A stretch of DNA of 33,765 nucleotides from Chromatiales bacterium (lineage in GTDB: Bacteria > Pseudomonadota > Gammaproteobacteria > Steroidobacterales > Woeseiaceae), in the NCBI GenBank assembly GCA_024679535.1, contig JAIBDF010000023.1:1-33765 (forward strand), in the 5' to 3' direction. Under the pieces are notes generated by a model. The model was not told where the DNA came from. It saw only the letters and a list, made by a program, of their open reading frames with translations, and searched no databases. The position numbers were made by a program, and so were the translations under genes. Numbering within the stretch: position 1 is the first letter of the stretch; every line of letters begins with the position of its first letter. Shown here one piece after another: positions 1-8,255 of this stretch.

Positions 1-522
1 CATGTTCGATGCGATAAGGTGCTGCTTGGCGGCAAACGTTTCTTCCAGGAGGCCCTTGATAATATCGAGGTCCAGATCGAGTAATGCGGCAATAACCCCG
101 ACATACGCGATGTTTTTCATCAGGATACGCGCGCGTGCACCGTCGAAATGCTCGTTGCACATTTTCGAAAGCGGGATGCCGATAATCGTAATATCGTCAC
201 GATTCAGCAGCATGCTGCGAGGCCAGGTCGAGTCGTAGATAAGGCAGCCGCCCGGCTCGACATCCGCAAGGTCCTTCGCGTACGTCTGCGCGTTCATCGC
301 CACCATGATATCCACCCGGTCAGAACGACAACTGTAACCGTCACCCGTAACACGAATCTCATACCAGGTAGGCAATCCCTGGATATTGGAGGGGAAGTAG
401 TTCTTGCCCACAACGGGCACGCCCATTCGGAATATGGCCTTGCGCAGCAAGCCGTTGGCGCTCGCCGAACCGGTGCCATTGACGGTGGCGATTTTGATGA
501 CGACGTCGTTAATTGATGCCAC
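1..522 (-). CDS. 2-oxoacid:acceptor oxidoreductase, KorA-like (gamma-domain part), partial
   Basis: The first 174 codons of a gene that runs off the window's left edge. It starts at a GTG (520-522) 9 bp after the stop of the upstream flavoprotein gene, with a GAGG ribosome-binding sequence overlapping that stop. The translation (MASINDVVIKIATVNGTG, then the glycine/serine/alanine-rich stretch continuing into GLLRKAIFRMG, then VVGKNYFPSNIQGLPTWYEIRV) is typical of the pyruvate/2-ketoisovalerate oxidoreductase gamma domain, which in KorA-type proteins is fused in front of the pyrimidine-binding alpha domain. Enzymes of this family oxidise a 2-oxoacid with CoA and pass electrons to a ferredoxin-like acceptor. 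The alpha domain and a thiamine-diphosphate beta subunit would lie to the left, outside the window. The substrate (2-oxoglutarate, pyruvate or a branched-chain oxoacid) cannot be decided from this fragment. Confidence 0.85.
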   Translation of the reverse strand, partial: MASINDVVIKIATVNGTGSASANGLLRKAIFRMGVPVVGKNYFPSNIQGLPTWYEIRVTGDGYSCRSDRVDIMVAMNAQTYAKDLADVEPGGCLIYDSTWPRSMLLNRDDITIIGIPLSKMCNEHFDGARARILMKNIAYVGVIAALLDLDLDIIKGLLEETFAAKQHLIASNM

Positions 523-531
523 GGATATCCT

Positions 532-2349
532 CTACTTCGCTGCTCCGCCTGTGGCGGCTTGTGGCTGGTCGGATGCAGCCTCATCGGCGGCGTAGGGAAT
601 AAGTAGATTCGATTTCTGCATATCCCAGGCACCGGTCGGGCAACGTTCGGCGCACAACCCGCAATGCACGCAGAGGTCTTCGTCCTTGACCATAACGCGT
701 GCCGTGTGCGGCAGCGCATCGGAGACATACAGGGCCTGATCGGGGTTGAGGGCCGGCGCCTTGAGGCGCGCGCGAATATCTTCTTCGTCACCGTTGGGCG
801 TGATCGTCAGGCAATTCACCGGACAGATATCAAGACAGGCGTCGCACTCGATACACAGGTTTTCCGTAAAGACCGTCTGAATATCGCAATTAAGACAGCG
901 CTCGACTTCCTCTACTGCCTGTTCGGCAGAGAAACCAAGCTCTACCTCGATATTCAGTTTCTTGAAGCGCTCCTTCAACTCGACGTGCGGTACGAGTTGA
1001 CGCGACACACCATCGTAGTCGTTTGAGTAGCTCCATTCATGCATGCCCATTTTCTGGGTCGACAGGTTCAGCCCCATCGGCAGCCGCTCGTGCAGATCTT
1101 CGTTCTGACAATACTTATGCATCGAGATGGCCGCCTGATGGCCGTGCTCGACTGCCCAGATGATATTTTTGGGTCCGAACGCCGAGTCGCCACCGAAGAA
1201 AATGCCGTCACGAGTACACATCATCGTGGTCTCGTCGACAACCGGGCAGTCCCACTTGTCAAATTCGATGCCAATATCACGCTCGATCCACGGGAACGCA
1301 TTGTCCTGCCCGATCGCCAGCACAACGTCATCGCAGGGAATAACCACCTCGCCCGTCGAGGTGCCACGATCGATGCGCCCATTCTCCTCAATGTTGTATT
1401 CCATCAGGTCAAACTTCATGCCGACCAGTTTGCCGTCCTCATAGACGAATTCTTTGGGAGAGTGATTAACCAGGATCTCGACGTTCTCTTCCTCGGCGTC
1501 TTCGAGTTCCCACTCCGATGCCTTGAAGTACCCGCGTGGCTTGCGAGCCATCACCTTGACATCATCGGCGCCAATCCTGAGTGAGGTGCGGCAACAGTCC
1601 ATCGCCGTATTGCCAACACCAATGATCAGCACCTTCTTGCCGATCTCCTTGATGTGTTCAAAAGCGACCGACTCCAGCCACTCAATGCCGATATGAATCC
1701 GGTCCGAGTCGTAACGGCCAGGAATTTCGAGATTCTTGCCTTTCGGTGCACCTGTGCCAACGAATACCGCATCGAAACCCTCGTCGAGCAGGTCTTTCAT
1801 GCTATTGATGCGGTGCCCGAGCTTCAGGTCCACACCCATGTCGAGGACATAGCCGATTTCTTCGTCAAGCACCGCCGGTGGCAGGCGAAAAGACGGAATG
1901 TTGGTCCGCATCAAGCCGCCCGTTGTATCCAGCGCCTCAAAAATCGTAACCTCGTAGCCCATCGGAGCCAGGTCATTGGCAACGGTCAGCGACGCACAGC
2001 CGGCCCCGAGCAGCGCAACCTTCTTGCCGTTCGTCTTTTCCGGCGCCTTGGGCAGTCGCTCTGTAATGTCATCACGATGATCGGCGGCAACGCGTTTTAA
2101 ACGACAGATCGCCACTGGCTTTTCTTCAATACGACCACGACGGCACGCGGGTTCGCAGGGACGATCGCATACTCGCCCCAGAATGCCTGGGAATACGTTG
2201 GACTTGCGATTTTCCATGTACGCATCGCTGAACTGCCCCTGGGCGATCATGCGAATATACGAAGGAACGTCCGTATGTGCCGGACAGCCCCACTGGCAGT
2301 CAACAACTTTGTGAAAGTACTGGGGGTTAGATGTATCTGTCGGCTTCAT
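532..2349 (-). CDS. GltD-like FAD/NAD(P) oxidoreductase with C-terminal 2[4Fe-4S] ferredoxin domain
   Basis: A 605-residue iron-sulfur flavoprotein. The N-terminus has the glutamate-synthase-small-subunit Fe-S region (C18, C22, then C61, C65 and C69 in CDRPCEPAC). A Rossmann FAD motif follows (LLGAGCASLTVAND, about residue 113), then a second nucleotide site (GVGNTAMDCC). The C-terminal ferredoxin part carries C499/C502/C505/C509 and C560/C563/C566/C570, the pattern for two [4Fe-4S] clusters. Family members move electrons between NAD(P)H and Fe-S acceptors. No glutamate synthase large subunit is beside it; the next gene, 9 bp downstream, is a KorA-like 2-oxoacid oxidoreductase subunit. Its most likely job is therefore to shuttle electrons between that enzyme and NAD(P) or a ferredoxin. 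That pairing is inferred from context. Family assignment is firm; partner and direction of electron flow are not. Confidence 0.9.
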   Translation of the reverse strand: MKPTDTSNPQYFHKVVDCQWGCPAHTDVPSYIRMIAQGQFSDAYMENRKSNVFPGILGRVCDRPCEPACRRGRIEEKPVAICRLKRVAADHRDDITERLPKAPEKTNGKKVALLGAGCASLTVANDLAPMGYEVTIFEALDTTGGLMRTNIPSFRLPPAVLDEEIGYVLDMGVDLKLGHRINSMKDLLDEGFDAVFVGTGAPKGKNLEIPGRYDSDRIHIGIEWLESVAFEHIKEIGKKVLIIGVGNTAMDCCRTSLRIGADDVKVMARKPRGYFKASEWELEDAEEENVEILVNHSPKEFVYEDGKLVGMKFDLMEYNIEENGRIDRGTSTGEVVIPCDDVVLAIGQDNAFPWIERDIGIEFDKWDCPVVDETTMMCTRDGIFFGGDSAFGPKNIIWAVEHGHQAAISMHKYCQNEDLHERLPMGLNLSTQKMGMHEWSYSNDYDGVSRQLVPHVELKERFKKLNIEVELGFSAEQAVEEVERCLNCDIQTVFTENLCIECDACLDICPVNCLTITPNGDEEDIRARLKAPALNPDQALYVSDALPHTARVMVKDEDLCVHCGLCAERCPTGAWDMQKSNLLIPYAADEAASDQPQAATGGAAK

Positions 2350-2402
2350 TGGCTGGCGCTAGCATAACGGGATCACCCGGAAAGTAAACAGTTCTACTAT
2401 GA

Positions 2403-3764
2403 CTACCGGGCTCGAGCAAAGTCGAGCCGGCGTCCGGCAATTCTGCCTGTAAGAGCGCCATCGCGATAGACGACGTCACCGTTAACGATCGTCGTATCGA
2501 TCGTGGAGGAGAATTCGTGGCCTTCGAATGGGGACCAGCCACACTTATATAGAACATTGTTTGCGGTAACGCGATAGGGCTTCGCCGCGTCAACAAGTAC
2601 CAGGTCCGCAAACCAGCCCTCTCGCACGTAGCCGCGTTCCTTCATGCCGAAAATATCGGCGGACGCGTGGCAGGCACGGTCGACGAGCAACTCAATACTG
2701 ATCTGTCCGGAGGCTGCAAGATCGAAGAGCACCAGTAGCGCGTGTTGCACAAGAGGCAGACCAGCAGGTGCCTTGAAATATGTGCCTTCCTTCTCTTCTG
2801 CGGTATGCGGAGCATGGTCGGTCGCAATGATGTCGATACGCCCCTCATTCAACGCAGTGATCAACGCCTGTCGGTCTGTCGCACGTTTGATCGCGGGGTT
2901 GCACTTGATCCTGGTCCCAAGCTCTTCATAACGAGACTCGTCAAACCAGAGGTGGTGCACACACACCTCAGCTGTAATGCGTTTCTCTGATCGATGCGCT
3001 TTTGAAAACTGCGGCATTTCAATCGCGGTCGTAAGGTGCAGCACATGCAGTAGCGCGTCGTGTTTGCGCGCGAGCTCGATTGCCAGGCTCGAGGACGCAT
3101 AGCATGCTTCAGCGGACCGGATATTGGGATGTTCTGTTAAGGGCACGTCGTCCCCGTACTTCTCGCGGGCGGCGTCCTCGTTGGCCCAGATCATGGGCGA
3201 GTCCTCGCAATGCGTGACGACCATAACCGGTGCGTGCGCGAAGATCTGGTCGAGCGTGTCGGGATCGTCGACCAGCATATCGCCCGTCGACGCACCCATG
3301 AACGCCTTGATGCCGCAGGCTTCACCCACCTGCAGCGCCCGAATTTCTTCTATATTAGTATTCGTAGCACCGAAGTAGAAACCGTAGTTACCGGTGCAAC
3401 GTCCCGCTGCGAGCGCATGCTTGTCGGCCAGCGCGGTGCGCGTCGTCGTCAGGGGGTTTACGTTAGGCATATCCATGAAGCTGGTAATGCCGCCGGCCGC
3501 TGCCGCCGCCGACTCGGTGGCGAGGTCGCCCTTGTGGGTCAGCCCCGGCTCCCGGAAATGAACCTGATCGTCGATCATCCCCGGCAGCAAATACTTGCCG
3601 GACGCGTCAATTACTTCGGCCCCCTCGGGCGCGGCGATGGCGCCATCGATACGGGCAATCCTGTCGCCCTCCAGCAGTACATCAACGTCCCGGGTCTCGC
3701 CTTCATTGACGAGTCGCGCATTGCTGATCAGGATTCTTTTCACGCCGGTATTATGAAAGGGCAT
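2403..3764 (-). CDS. pyrC: Dihydroorotase, class I (PyrC)
   Basis: A metal-dependent amidohydrolase that interconverts N-carbamoyl-aspartate and dihydroorotate in pyrimidine synthesis. Visible family marks are the N-terminal strand region ISNARLV, the signature YLLPGMIDDQVHFREPGLTH, the lysine-bearing GIKAFMGAST segment expected to hold the carbamylated metal-bridging lysine, histidines in VVTHCED and LLHVLHLT, and the late DHAPHT motif. The first histidine of the usual HxH pair is glutamine here (DQVH), a variant I recall from a subgroup of class I enzymes. The start is uncertain: ATG 3764 is used, but GTG 3743 gives MKRILISNARL and fits the family equally well, and a GTG at 3779 is also in frame. 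The gene diverges from ilvA and lies 53 bp upstream of the flavoprotein gene on the same strand. Confidence 0.9.
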   Translation of the reverse strand: MPFHNTGVKRILISNARLVNEGETRDVDVLLEGDRIARIDGAIAAPEGAEVIDASGKYLLPGMIDDQVHFREPGLTHKGDLATESAAAAAGGITSFMDMPNVNPLTTTRTALADKHALAAGRCTGNYGFYFGATNTNIEEIRALQVGEACGIKAFMGASTGDMLVDDPDTLDQIFAHAPVMVVTHCEDSPMIWANEDAAREKYGDDVPLTEHPNIRSAEACYASSSLAIELARKHDALLHVLHLTTAIEMPQFSKAHRSEKRITAEVCVHHLWFDESRYEELGTRIKCNPAIKRATDRQALITALNEGRIDIIATDHAPHTAEEKEGTYFKAPAGLPLVQHALLVLFDLAASGQISIELLVDRACHASADIFGMKERGYVREGWFADLVLVDAAKPYRVTANNVLYKCGWSPFEGHEFSSTIDTTIVNGDVVYRDGALTGRIAGRRLDFARAR

Positions 3765-3843
3765 CGTGGCGATTACCACCTTGGAATCAGACCCCGCATT
3801 GAGGCGCTTTGCGGATCCATCCTCGGTATGCGATAAGTGCCGG

Positions 3844-5361
3844 ATGAATACGACTGATTATCTGGACATGATCCGGCGCGCGCGCGTGTATGACGTTGCC
3901 GAAAAGACGCCGCTGGATCTGGCCGCCAACCTCTCCAAGCGCCTCCACAATCGGGTGCTGATGAAGCGCGAGGACCTGCAACCCGTGTTCTCGTTCAAGC
4001 TGCGCGGGGCATACAACAAGATCGCCGGGCTCTCCGATGACGACCTCAAACAAGGCGTCATCTGCAGTTCTGCCGGCAACCATGCGCAGGGGGTGGCGCT
4101 GGCTGCGAAACGCAAGGGGATCCGGTCTGTAATCGTCATGCCGGTTACGACCCCTGCGATCAAGACCGAGGCAGTCGCGGCACTGGGTGGAGAAGTTCTG
4201 CTACATGGCGACACTTACGACGATGCCTACGCGCATGCACGTGAGGTCGCGGCACAGCAAGGCCTCATATTTATTCACCCGTTTGACGATCCGGACGTCA
4301 TTGCAGGTCAGGGCACTATTGGCAGGGAAATTCTCGATCAGGCTGACGAGAATATTGATGTGCTGTTCGTGCCGGTCGGCGGTGGCGGCCTGATCGCCGG
4401 TATCGCCGCCTGGGTTAAGCAGACACAGCCCGATATTCGTATTATCGGTGTCGAGCCAGCAGATTCGGCCGCCATGCGGGCATCGCTGGCTGCTGGTCAT
4501 CCCGTTACGCTCGATCATGTGGGCATCTTCGCGGATGGTGTTGCGGTTCGCCGCGTGGGTGATGAGACGTTTCGCCTGTGCCAGCAATTCGTCGACGAAA
4601 TCATCACGGTGGACACTGATCAGATATGTGCCGCCATCCGGGATATCTATGAAGACACGCGCTCGATTGTCGAGCCTGCCGGCGGCCTGACCGTCGCGGC
4701 CGCCAAAAAATATGCGGCTGAGAATCGTCTTAGCGGAAAAACACTGGTGACAATCAGCTGCGGCGCCAATGTCAACTTCGACCGTCTTCGCCATATAGCA
4801 GAGCGCGCGGCGGTAGGTGAACAAACAGAAATGCTCCTGGCCGCCGAGATACCGGAGCAGCCGGGCAGCTTCCGTCGCTTCTGCGAAGCGGTCGGTCGGC
4901 GCGGGATTACCGAGTTTAACTATCGCTACGCCGACAATCGTAAGGCGCATATCTTCGCTGGCATTCAACTGCGAAATGGCATGCGGGAACGTGTCGAACT
5001 CCTGGCCAGTCTGCGCGGCGAGGGTTTTCCGGTTGAGGACCTCAGCGACAACGAAATGGCAAAGCTGCACGTGCGGCACATGATTGGCGGGCAGTCCGCA
5101 GGCATCCGCAATGAACGGCTCTTCCGATTCGAGTTCCCCGAGCGGCCAGGCGCCCTGCTCGACTTTCTGAACGCGATCGGCACGGACTGGAATATCAGCC
5201 TGTTTCACTACCGCAATCACGGCTCGGATTATGGTCGCATTCTGGCCGGCATCGATGTGCCGCAGGATGAGACTGACAAACTCGAGGTCCACCTGGCGGA
5301 ACTTGGCTACACCCACTGGGAAGAGAGCGATAACCCCGCTTACCGGATATTTCTGGGCTAG
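3844..5361 (+). CDS. ilvA: Threonine ammonia-lyase, biosynthetic (IlvA)
   Basis: A PLP enzyme that deaminates threonine to 2-oxobutyrate, the first committed step of isoleucine synthesis. The 505-residue protein has the PLP lysine in FSFKLRGAYNK (K52), the substrate loop SSAGNHAQGVA and the phosphate-binding glycine loop VGGGGLIAGIA. After about residue 325 come two ACT-like regulatory repeats, opening AAEIPEQPGSFRRF and RFEFPERPGALLDF. Two repeats mark the long, isoleucine-inhibited biosynthetic form rather than the short catabolic TdcB form. I chose ATG 3844 because the protein then begins MNTTDYLDMIRRARVYDVA, matching the usual family N-terminus; the frame stays open upstream to 3766, but that extension looks non-coding. 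The gene appears monocistronic and divergent from pyrC. Confidence 0.95.
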   Translation: MNTTDYLDMIRRARVYDVAEKTPLDLAANLSKRLHNRVLMKREDLQPVFSFKLRGAYNKIAGLSDDDLKQGVICSSAGNHAQGVALAAKRKGIRSVIVMPVTTPAIKTEAVAALGGEVLLHGDTYDDAYAHAREVAAQQGLIFIHPFDDPDVIAGQGTIGREILDQADENIDVLFVPVGGGGLIAGIAAWVKQTQPDIRIIGVEPADSAAMRASLAAGHPVTLDHVGIFADGVAVRRVGDETFRLCQQFVDEIITVDTDQICAAIRDIYEDTRSIVEPAGGLTVAAAKKYAAENRLSGKTLVTISCGANVNFDRLRHIAERAAVGEQTEMLLAAEIPEQPGSFRRFCEAVGRRGITEFNYRYADNRKAHIFAGIQLRNGMRERVELLASLRGEGFPVEDLSDNEMAKLHVRHMIGGQSAGIRNERLFRFEFPERPGALLDFLNAIGTDWNISLFHYRNHGSDYGRILAGIDVPQDETDKLEVHLAELGYTHWEESDNPAYRIFLG

Positions 5362-5451
5362 CGTCGGCCATGCGGGCCTTATTCCCATTTGTTTGCAACG
5401 TTATGCATCGGCGGTGCATCAAATAGATAGTTAGTTAATAAGGGGAATCAC

Positions 5452-6033
5452 GTGAAACTGCGTACTTTTATGGTCTTTTTCTGGGTGTGCCTTATCGGCA
5501 CCGCTGCTGTGGCGGGTGAAGAGCCGCGCACCAAAGTCAAGATCGCCATCGATGGCGACGACACGGGACATCGGGTATTCCGGTTTGACAGCCAGGATTC
5601 GGACGTCGATTTACACGAGCTCGCAGTAGGTGAGAGCGAGGTCATTACCGACGACGACGGCAACGAGGTCACGGTTCTGCGGACTGAAGACGGCTTTGAG
5701 TTTGACGTTGAAGGCGAAACGATCGAAATAGCCGGTCTGCAGGGTGAACATGACTTTACAATGCTGCATGAAGTGCACGAGGACGAAGACATCGTTGTCG
5801 AAAAGCATAAACAGGTGCGAGTGATCAAGACGAAGGATTCTCATGGCGTCACGATTATTTCGGGCGACGAATTAGATGACGACACTCGAGCAAAACTCGA
5901 GAAGGTTCTGGAGGAAGCCGGCAAGGATGGTGAAATCCTGTTTCTCGACGGCAGTGAGCTGGGTGGTGATGAGCAGGCTCACGAAAAACACGAAGTGCGC
6001 GTCATCAAAAAGAAGACCGACGTAACAAACTGA
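5452..6033 (+). CDS. Secreted acidic protein of unknown function
   Basis: No family recognised. The 193-residue product starts at GTG 5452 behind a good ribosome-binding site (AAGGGG, 6-7 nt upstream). It has a signal peptide (MKLRTFMVFFWVCLIGTAAVAG) with likely cleavage after the AVA near residue 21. The mature part is very rich in Asp and Glu and contains two similar short segments, HKQVRVIKTKD in the middle and HEVRVIKKKTD at the C-terminus, which suggests internal duplication. No cysteines or membrane spans are seen after the signal peptide. It is probably a soluble periplasmic or exported protein; calcium or metal binding is conceivable from the acidity but unproven. A strong terminator follows at 6066-6094, so it is likely transcribed alone. 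Confidence 0.75.
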   Translation: MKLRTFMVFFWVCLIGTAAVAGEEPRTKVKIAIDGDDTGHRVFRFDSQDSDVDLHELAVGESEVITDDDGNEVTVLRTEDGFEFDVEGETIEIAGLQGEHDFTMLHEVHEDEDIVVEKHKQVRVIKTKDSHGVTIISGDELDDDTRAKLEKVLEEAGKDGEILFLDGSELGGDEQAHEKHEVRVIKKKTDVTN

Positions 6034-6065
6034 AAATCCCTTATGCTGTTTGTTTCGTAACATTC

Positions 6066-6094
6066 GGCGGTGACTGCTGTCACCGCCTTTTTTT
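6066..6094 (+). terminator. Rho-independent terminator after the acidic secreted protein gene
   Basis: A perfect 9-bp stem GGCGGTGAC (6066-6074) and GTCACCGCC (6079-6087), with a 4-nt TGCT loop and seven T residues (6088-6094). It sits between the stop of the plus-strand gene (6033) and the stop of the minus-strand helicase (6097). The T-run orientation shows it serves the plus-strand gene; a minus-strand T-run is absent. Confidence 0.93.
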
Positions 6095-6096
6095 GC

Positions 6097-8190
6097 CTAC
6101 CACATTTGCCGCATACGCTCGGCCACATCGATCCGTTTATCCGAGCGTACTCTGAACGCACTGCCTTCGGTCTCGGGCCTTCCCGCAAAACGGTTCTCCA
6201 TCGTTGCTAGCAAACGATCCGACATGAAGCGGCTACGAGCGCCATACACGTGCCGGTCGCCGTCACGGCGTTGTTGCGTCACATGAAAGCGCAGCGGTGA
6301 CACCAGCGACAATGACTGCTTTGCGCGCGTCATCGCCACGTACAAGAGTCGACGTTCTTCCTCGATCATTTCGGGTTTACCGGTCGCAAACTCAGACGGA
6401 AAATTGCCGTCAGTTACATTAAGAACAAACACCGATTCCCACTCCTGACCTTTGGCCGAATGCACTGTCGACAGAATCAGGTAGTCCTCATCAAGCAACG
6501 GATCTCCAGCAAGGTCACCGGCCGCACTCGGTGGGTCGAGTGTCAGTTCGGTCAGGAAGCGCTCACGTGTCGGGTAGCGCCCCGATATCTGTTCCAGTTG
6601 TTCAAGATCAGCTTCACGAGTATCGAGCGCGTCATACATTCGTTCGAGATGCGGTTGGTACCAGCGTCTGACCTCGGGCAATTGTGACTGCCACCCTCGA
6701 TCATCAAATTCGGCATCTGACAGCGATGCAAGTAGTTCGCAGAACATCGGCCAGTCCTGCGCCGCTGCGGCCGGCGGTCGAAAGTCACTCAGAGCACCGA
6801 GACAATGGTCGTTGATGGCCAGATGCTCAAAACACCGGGAGGCTGTCGCGGGCCCCATTCCCGGAAGTAATTTCAGCACGCGAAATGCCGCTACTTCGTT
6901 CTTTGGATTCTCGGCCCACTTCAAGACCGACAACAGATCTTTAACATGTGCCGCTTCAAGAAACTTGAGGCCGCCATATTTCACGTAGGGAATGTTGCGT
7001 CGAACGAGTTCAAGCTCGAGCCTGTCACTATGATGCGATCCACGAAACAGAACGGCCTGTTCCTTAAGCTCCATGCCAAGCTCACGATTGGCAAGAATTG
7101 ACGTCACGACATATTCAGCTTCGGCGTCGCCATCTTCCACCGTAACGTAACGTGGCCTGCCCCCGTCCTTGCGCTCGGAGAACAGGTTCTTGCGGTACTG
7201 GCGTTCGCTTTCGGCGATCAGGCAATTGGCTGAGTCCAGTATCGGCTGCGTCGAGCGGTAATTCTGCTCGAGCGTAATAACCTGTGCCGACGGCATGTAC
7301 TGGTCGGGGAAACCCAGAATATTCTCGATTTCGGCGGCGCGAAACGAATAAATCGACTGCGCATCGTCGCCCACAACTGTGACACCATCTCCATCCGGCT
7401 TCAGTGCGTTCAGGATCTGCGCCTGCACGAGGTTCGTGTCCTGGTACTCGTCGACCAGCACATGATCGAACCAGGAGCCTATCTCCTCGGCGAACTCCGG
7501 CTCGGCAACAAGATGGCCCCAATAGAGCAATAAATCATCATAGTCGAGCGATTGGCTCTGCTGCTTGCGCAGCACATAGTGCCGAAACAGCTCACCGAGC
7601 TCGTCCTGCCAGTCGGAGCACCACGGATAGGTCACGTCCAGCGTTTCGGCCAACGGCTTCTGCGTGTTAACGCAGCGTGAGTAGATTGCAAGACAGGTGT
7701 CTTTCTTGGGAAAGCGGCGCGACGTTCGAGTCAGCTTCAGTTCGTGCCGCACAACATCCATCATGTCCGCCGCATCGCCACGGTCCAGCACCGAAAATCC
7801 CGGATCGAGCGCCAGGTTGTGCGCGAAACGGCGCAGCAGGCGATTGGCTATCGAATGATACGTGCCAGACCAGGGCAAACCACCGGAGGGCAACGGCGTC
7901 GAATCACGCGATGAGGCGCGAACAATATTCTCAACCCGCCTGGTCATTTCCTGCGCCGCACGTCGTGTGAAGGTAAGCAGCAGCAGCCGCTCCGGGCTCA
8001 CGCCTTCAATCAGCAAGTGAGCCACGCGATGCGCCAGCGTCATGGTTTTGCCTGTGCCGGCGCCCGCGATCACCAGCAAGGGCCCCGCCCTGAAGCCACC
8101 CGCTCCACGTCGCTCGCCAAATTCTGCGGCAAGCCGCTGCGCCGGGTTCAGAGTCCCCAGATGGTCAAATTCCTGTTCCGCCGCCTGCAT
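6097..8190 (-). CDS. UvrD/PcrA-type superfamily 1 ATP-dependent DNA helicase
   Basis: A 697-residue SF1A helicase, expected to unwind DNA 3'-5' in repair or recombination. Visible motifs are the Q-motif region LNPAQ (14-18), Walker A AGAGTGKT (42-49), motif Ia LLLTFTRRAAQEM, Walker B VDEYQDTN, motif III VVGDDAQSIYSFRAA, motif IV LEQNYRS, motif V LSTVHSAKGQEW and motif VI RLLYVAMTRAK. It is a little shorter than classical UvrD, Rep or PcrA (about 670-720) and lacks a clear C-terminal UvrB-interaction tail, so I do not assign uvrD. The ATG at 8190 has a GGAG ribosome-binding sequence 8 nt upstream. A consensus LexA box centred about 40 bp before the start predicts SOS induction after DNA damage. 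Confidence 0.93.
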   Translation of the reverse strand: MQAAEQEFDHLGTLNPAQRLAAEFGERRGAGGFRAGPLLVIAGAGTGKTMTLAHRVAHLLIEGVSPERLLLLTFTRRAAQEMTRRVENIVRASSRDSTPLPSGGLPWSGTYHSIANRLLRRFAHNLALDPGFSVLDRGDAADMMDVVRHELKLTRTSRRFPKKDTCLAIYSRCVNTQKPLAETLDVTYPWCSDWQDELGELFRHYVLRKQQSQSLDYDDLLLYWGHLVAEPEFAEEIGSWFDHVLVDEYQDTNLVQAQILNALKPDGDGVTVVGDDAQSIYSFRAAEIENILGFPDQYMPSAQVITLEQNYRSTQPILDSANCLIAESERQYRKNLFSERKDGGRPRYVTVEDGDAEAEYVVTSILANRELGMELKEQAVLFRGSHHSDRLELELVRRNIPYVKYGGLKFLEAAHVKDLLSVLKWAENPKNEVAAFRVLKLLPGMGPATASRCFEHLAINDHCLGALSDFRPPAAAAQDWPMFCELLASLSDAEFDDRGWQSQLPEVRRWYQPHLERMYDALDTREADLEQLEQISGRYPTRERFLTELTLDPPSAAGDLAGDPLLDEDYLILSTVHSAKGQEWESVFVLNVTDGNFPSEFATGKPEMIEEERRLLYVAMTRAKQSLSLVSPLRFHVTQQRRDGDRHVYGARSRFMSDRLLATMENRFAGRPETEGSAFRVRSDKRIDVAERMRQMW

Positions 8191-8221
8191 TTACACTCCA
8201 GGAAGATCGTCCCGAGCCAAT

Positions 8222-8237
8222 CTGTATTTTTATACAG
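8222..8237 (-). promoter_or_regulatory. LexA (SOS) box upstream of the helicase gene
   Basis: CTGTATTTTTATACAG on the plus strand is an exact match to the gammaproteobacterial LexA consensus CTGT-N8-ACAG with an A/T-only centre. It lies 32 bp upstream of the helicase ATG (8190), where it would overlap the promoter. Read on the minus strand, TATAAA inside the box could be the -10 element. Confidence 0.85.
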
Positions 8238-8239
8238 TA

Positions 8240-8255
8240 CTGGATGTATTTACAA
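8240..8255 (-). promoter_or_regulatory. Second, degenerate LexA-like box
   Basis: CTGGATGTATTTACAA has the same 4-8-4 geometry as a LexA box with one mismatch in each half-site (CTGG for CTGT, ACAA for ACAG). It is 2 bp from the perfect box and overlaps the last codons of the alpha/beta hydrolase gene. Side-by-side boxes allow cooperative LexA binding in some SOS genes; whether this weak copy is bound is inference. Confidence 0.4.

Noticed and set aside
294-791. A 165-codon minus-strand open frame across the KorA/flavoprotein junction
   Set aside because: It is out of frame with two clearly recognisable proteins and its translation is Arg/Ser/Pro-rich without family features; it is a shadow frame.
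4201-5388. A 395-codon minus-strand open frame opposite ilvA
   Set aside because: ilvA on the plus strand is certain; the antisense frame has no recognisable motif and follows from high GC codon bias.
5408-5424. Small inverted repeat ATGCA-N7-TGCAT before the acidic secreted protein gene
   Set aside because: Only five base pairs, no known operator consensus and no T-run; too weak to call.
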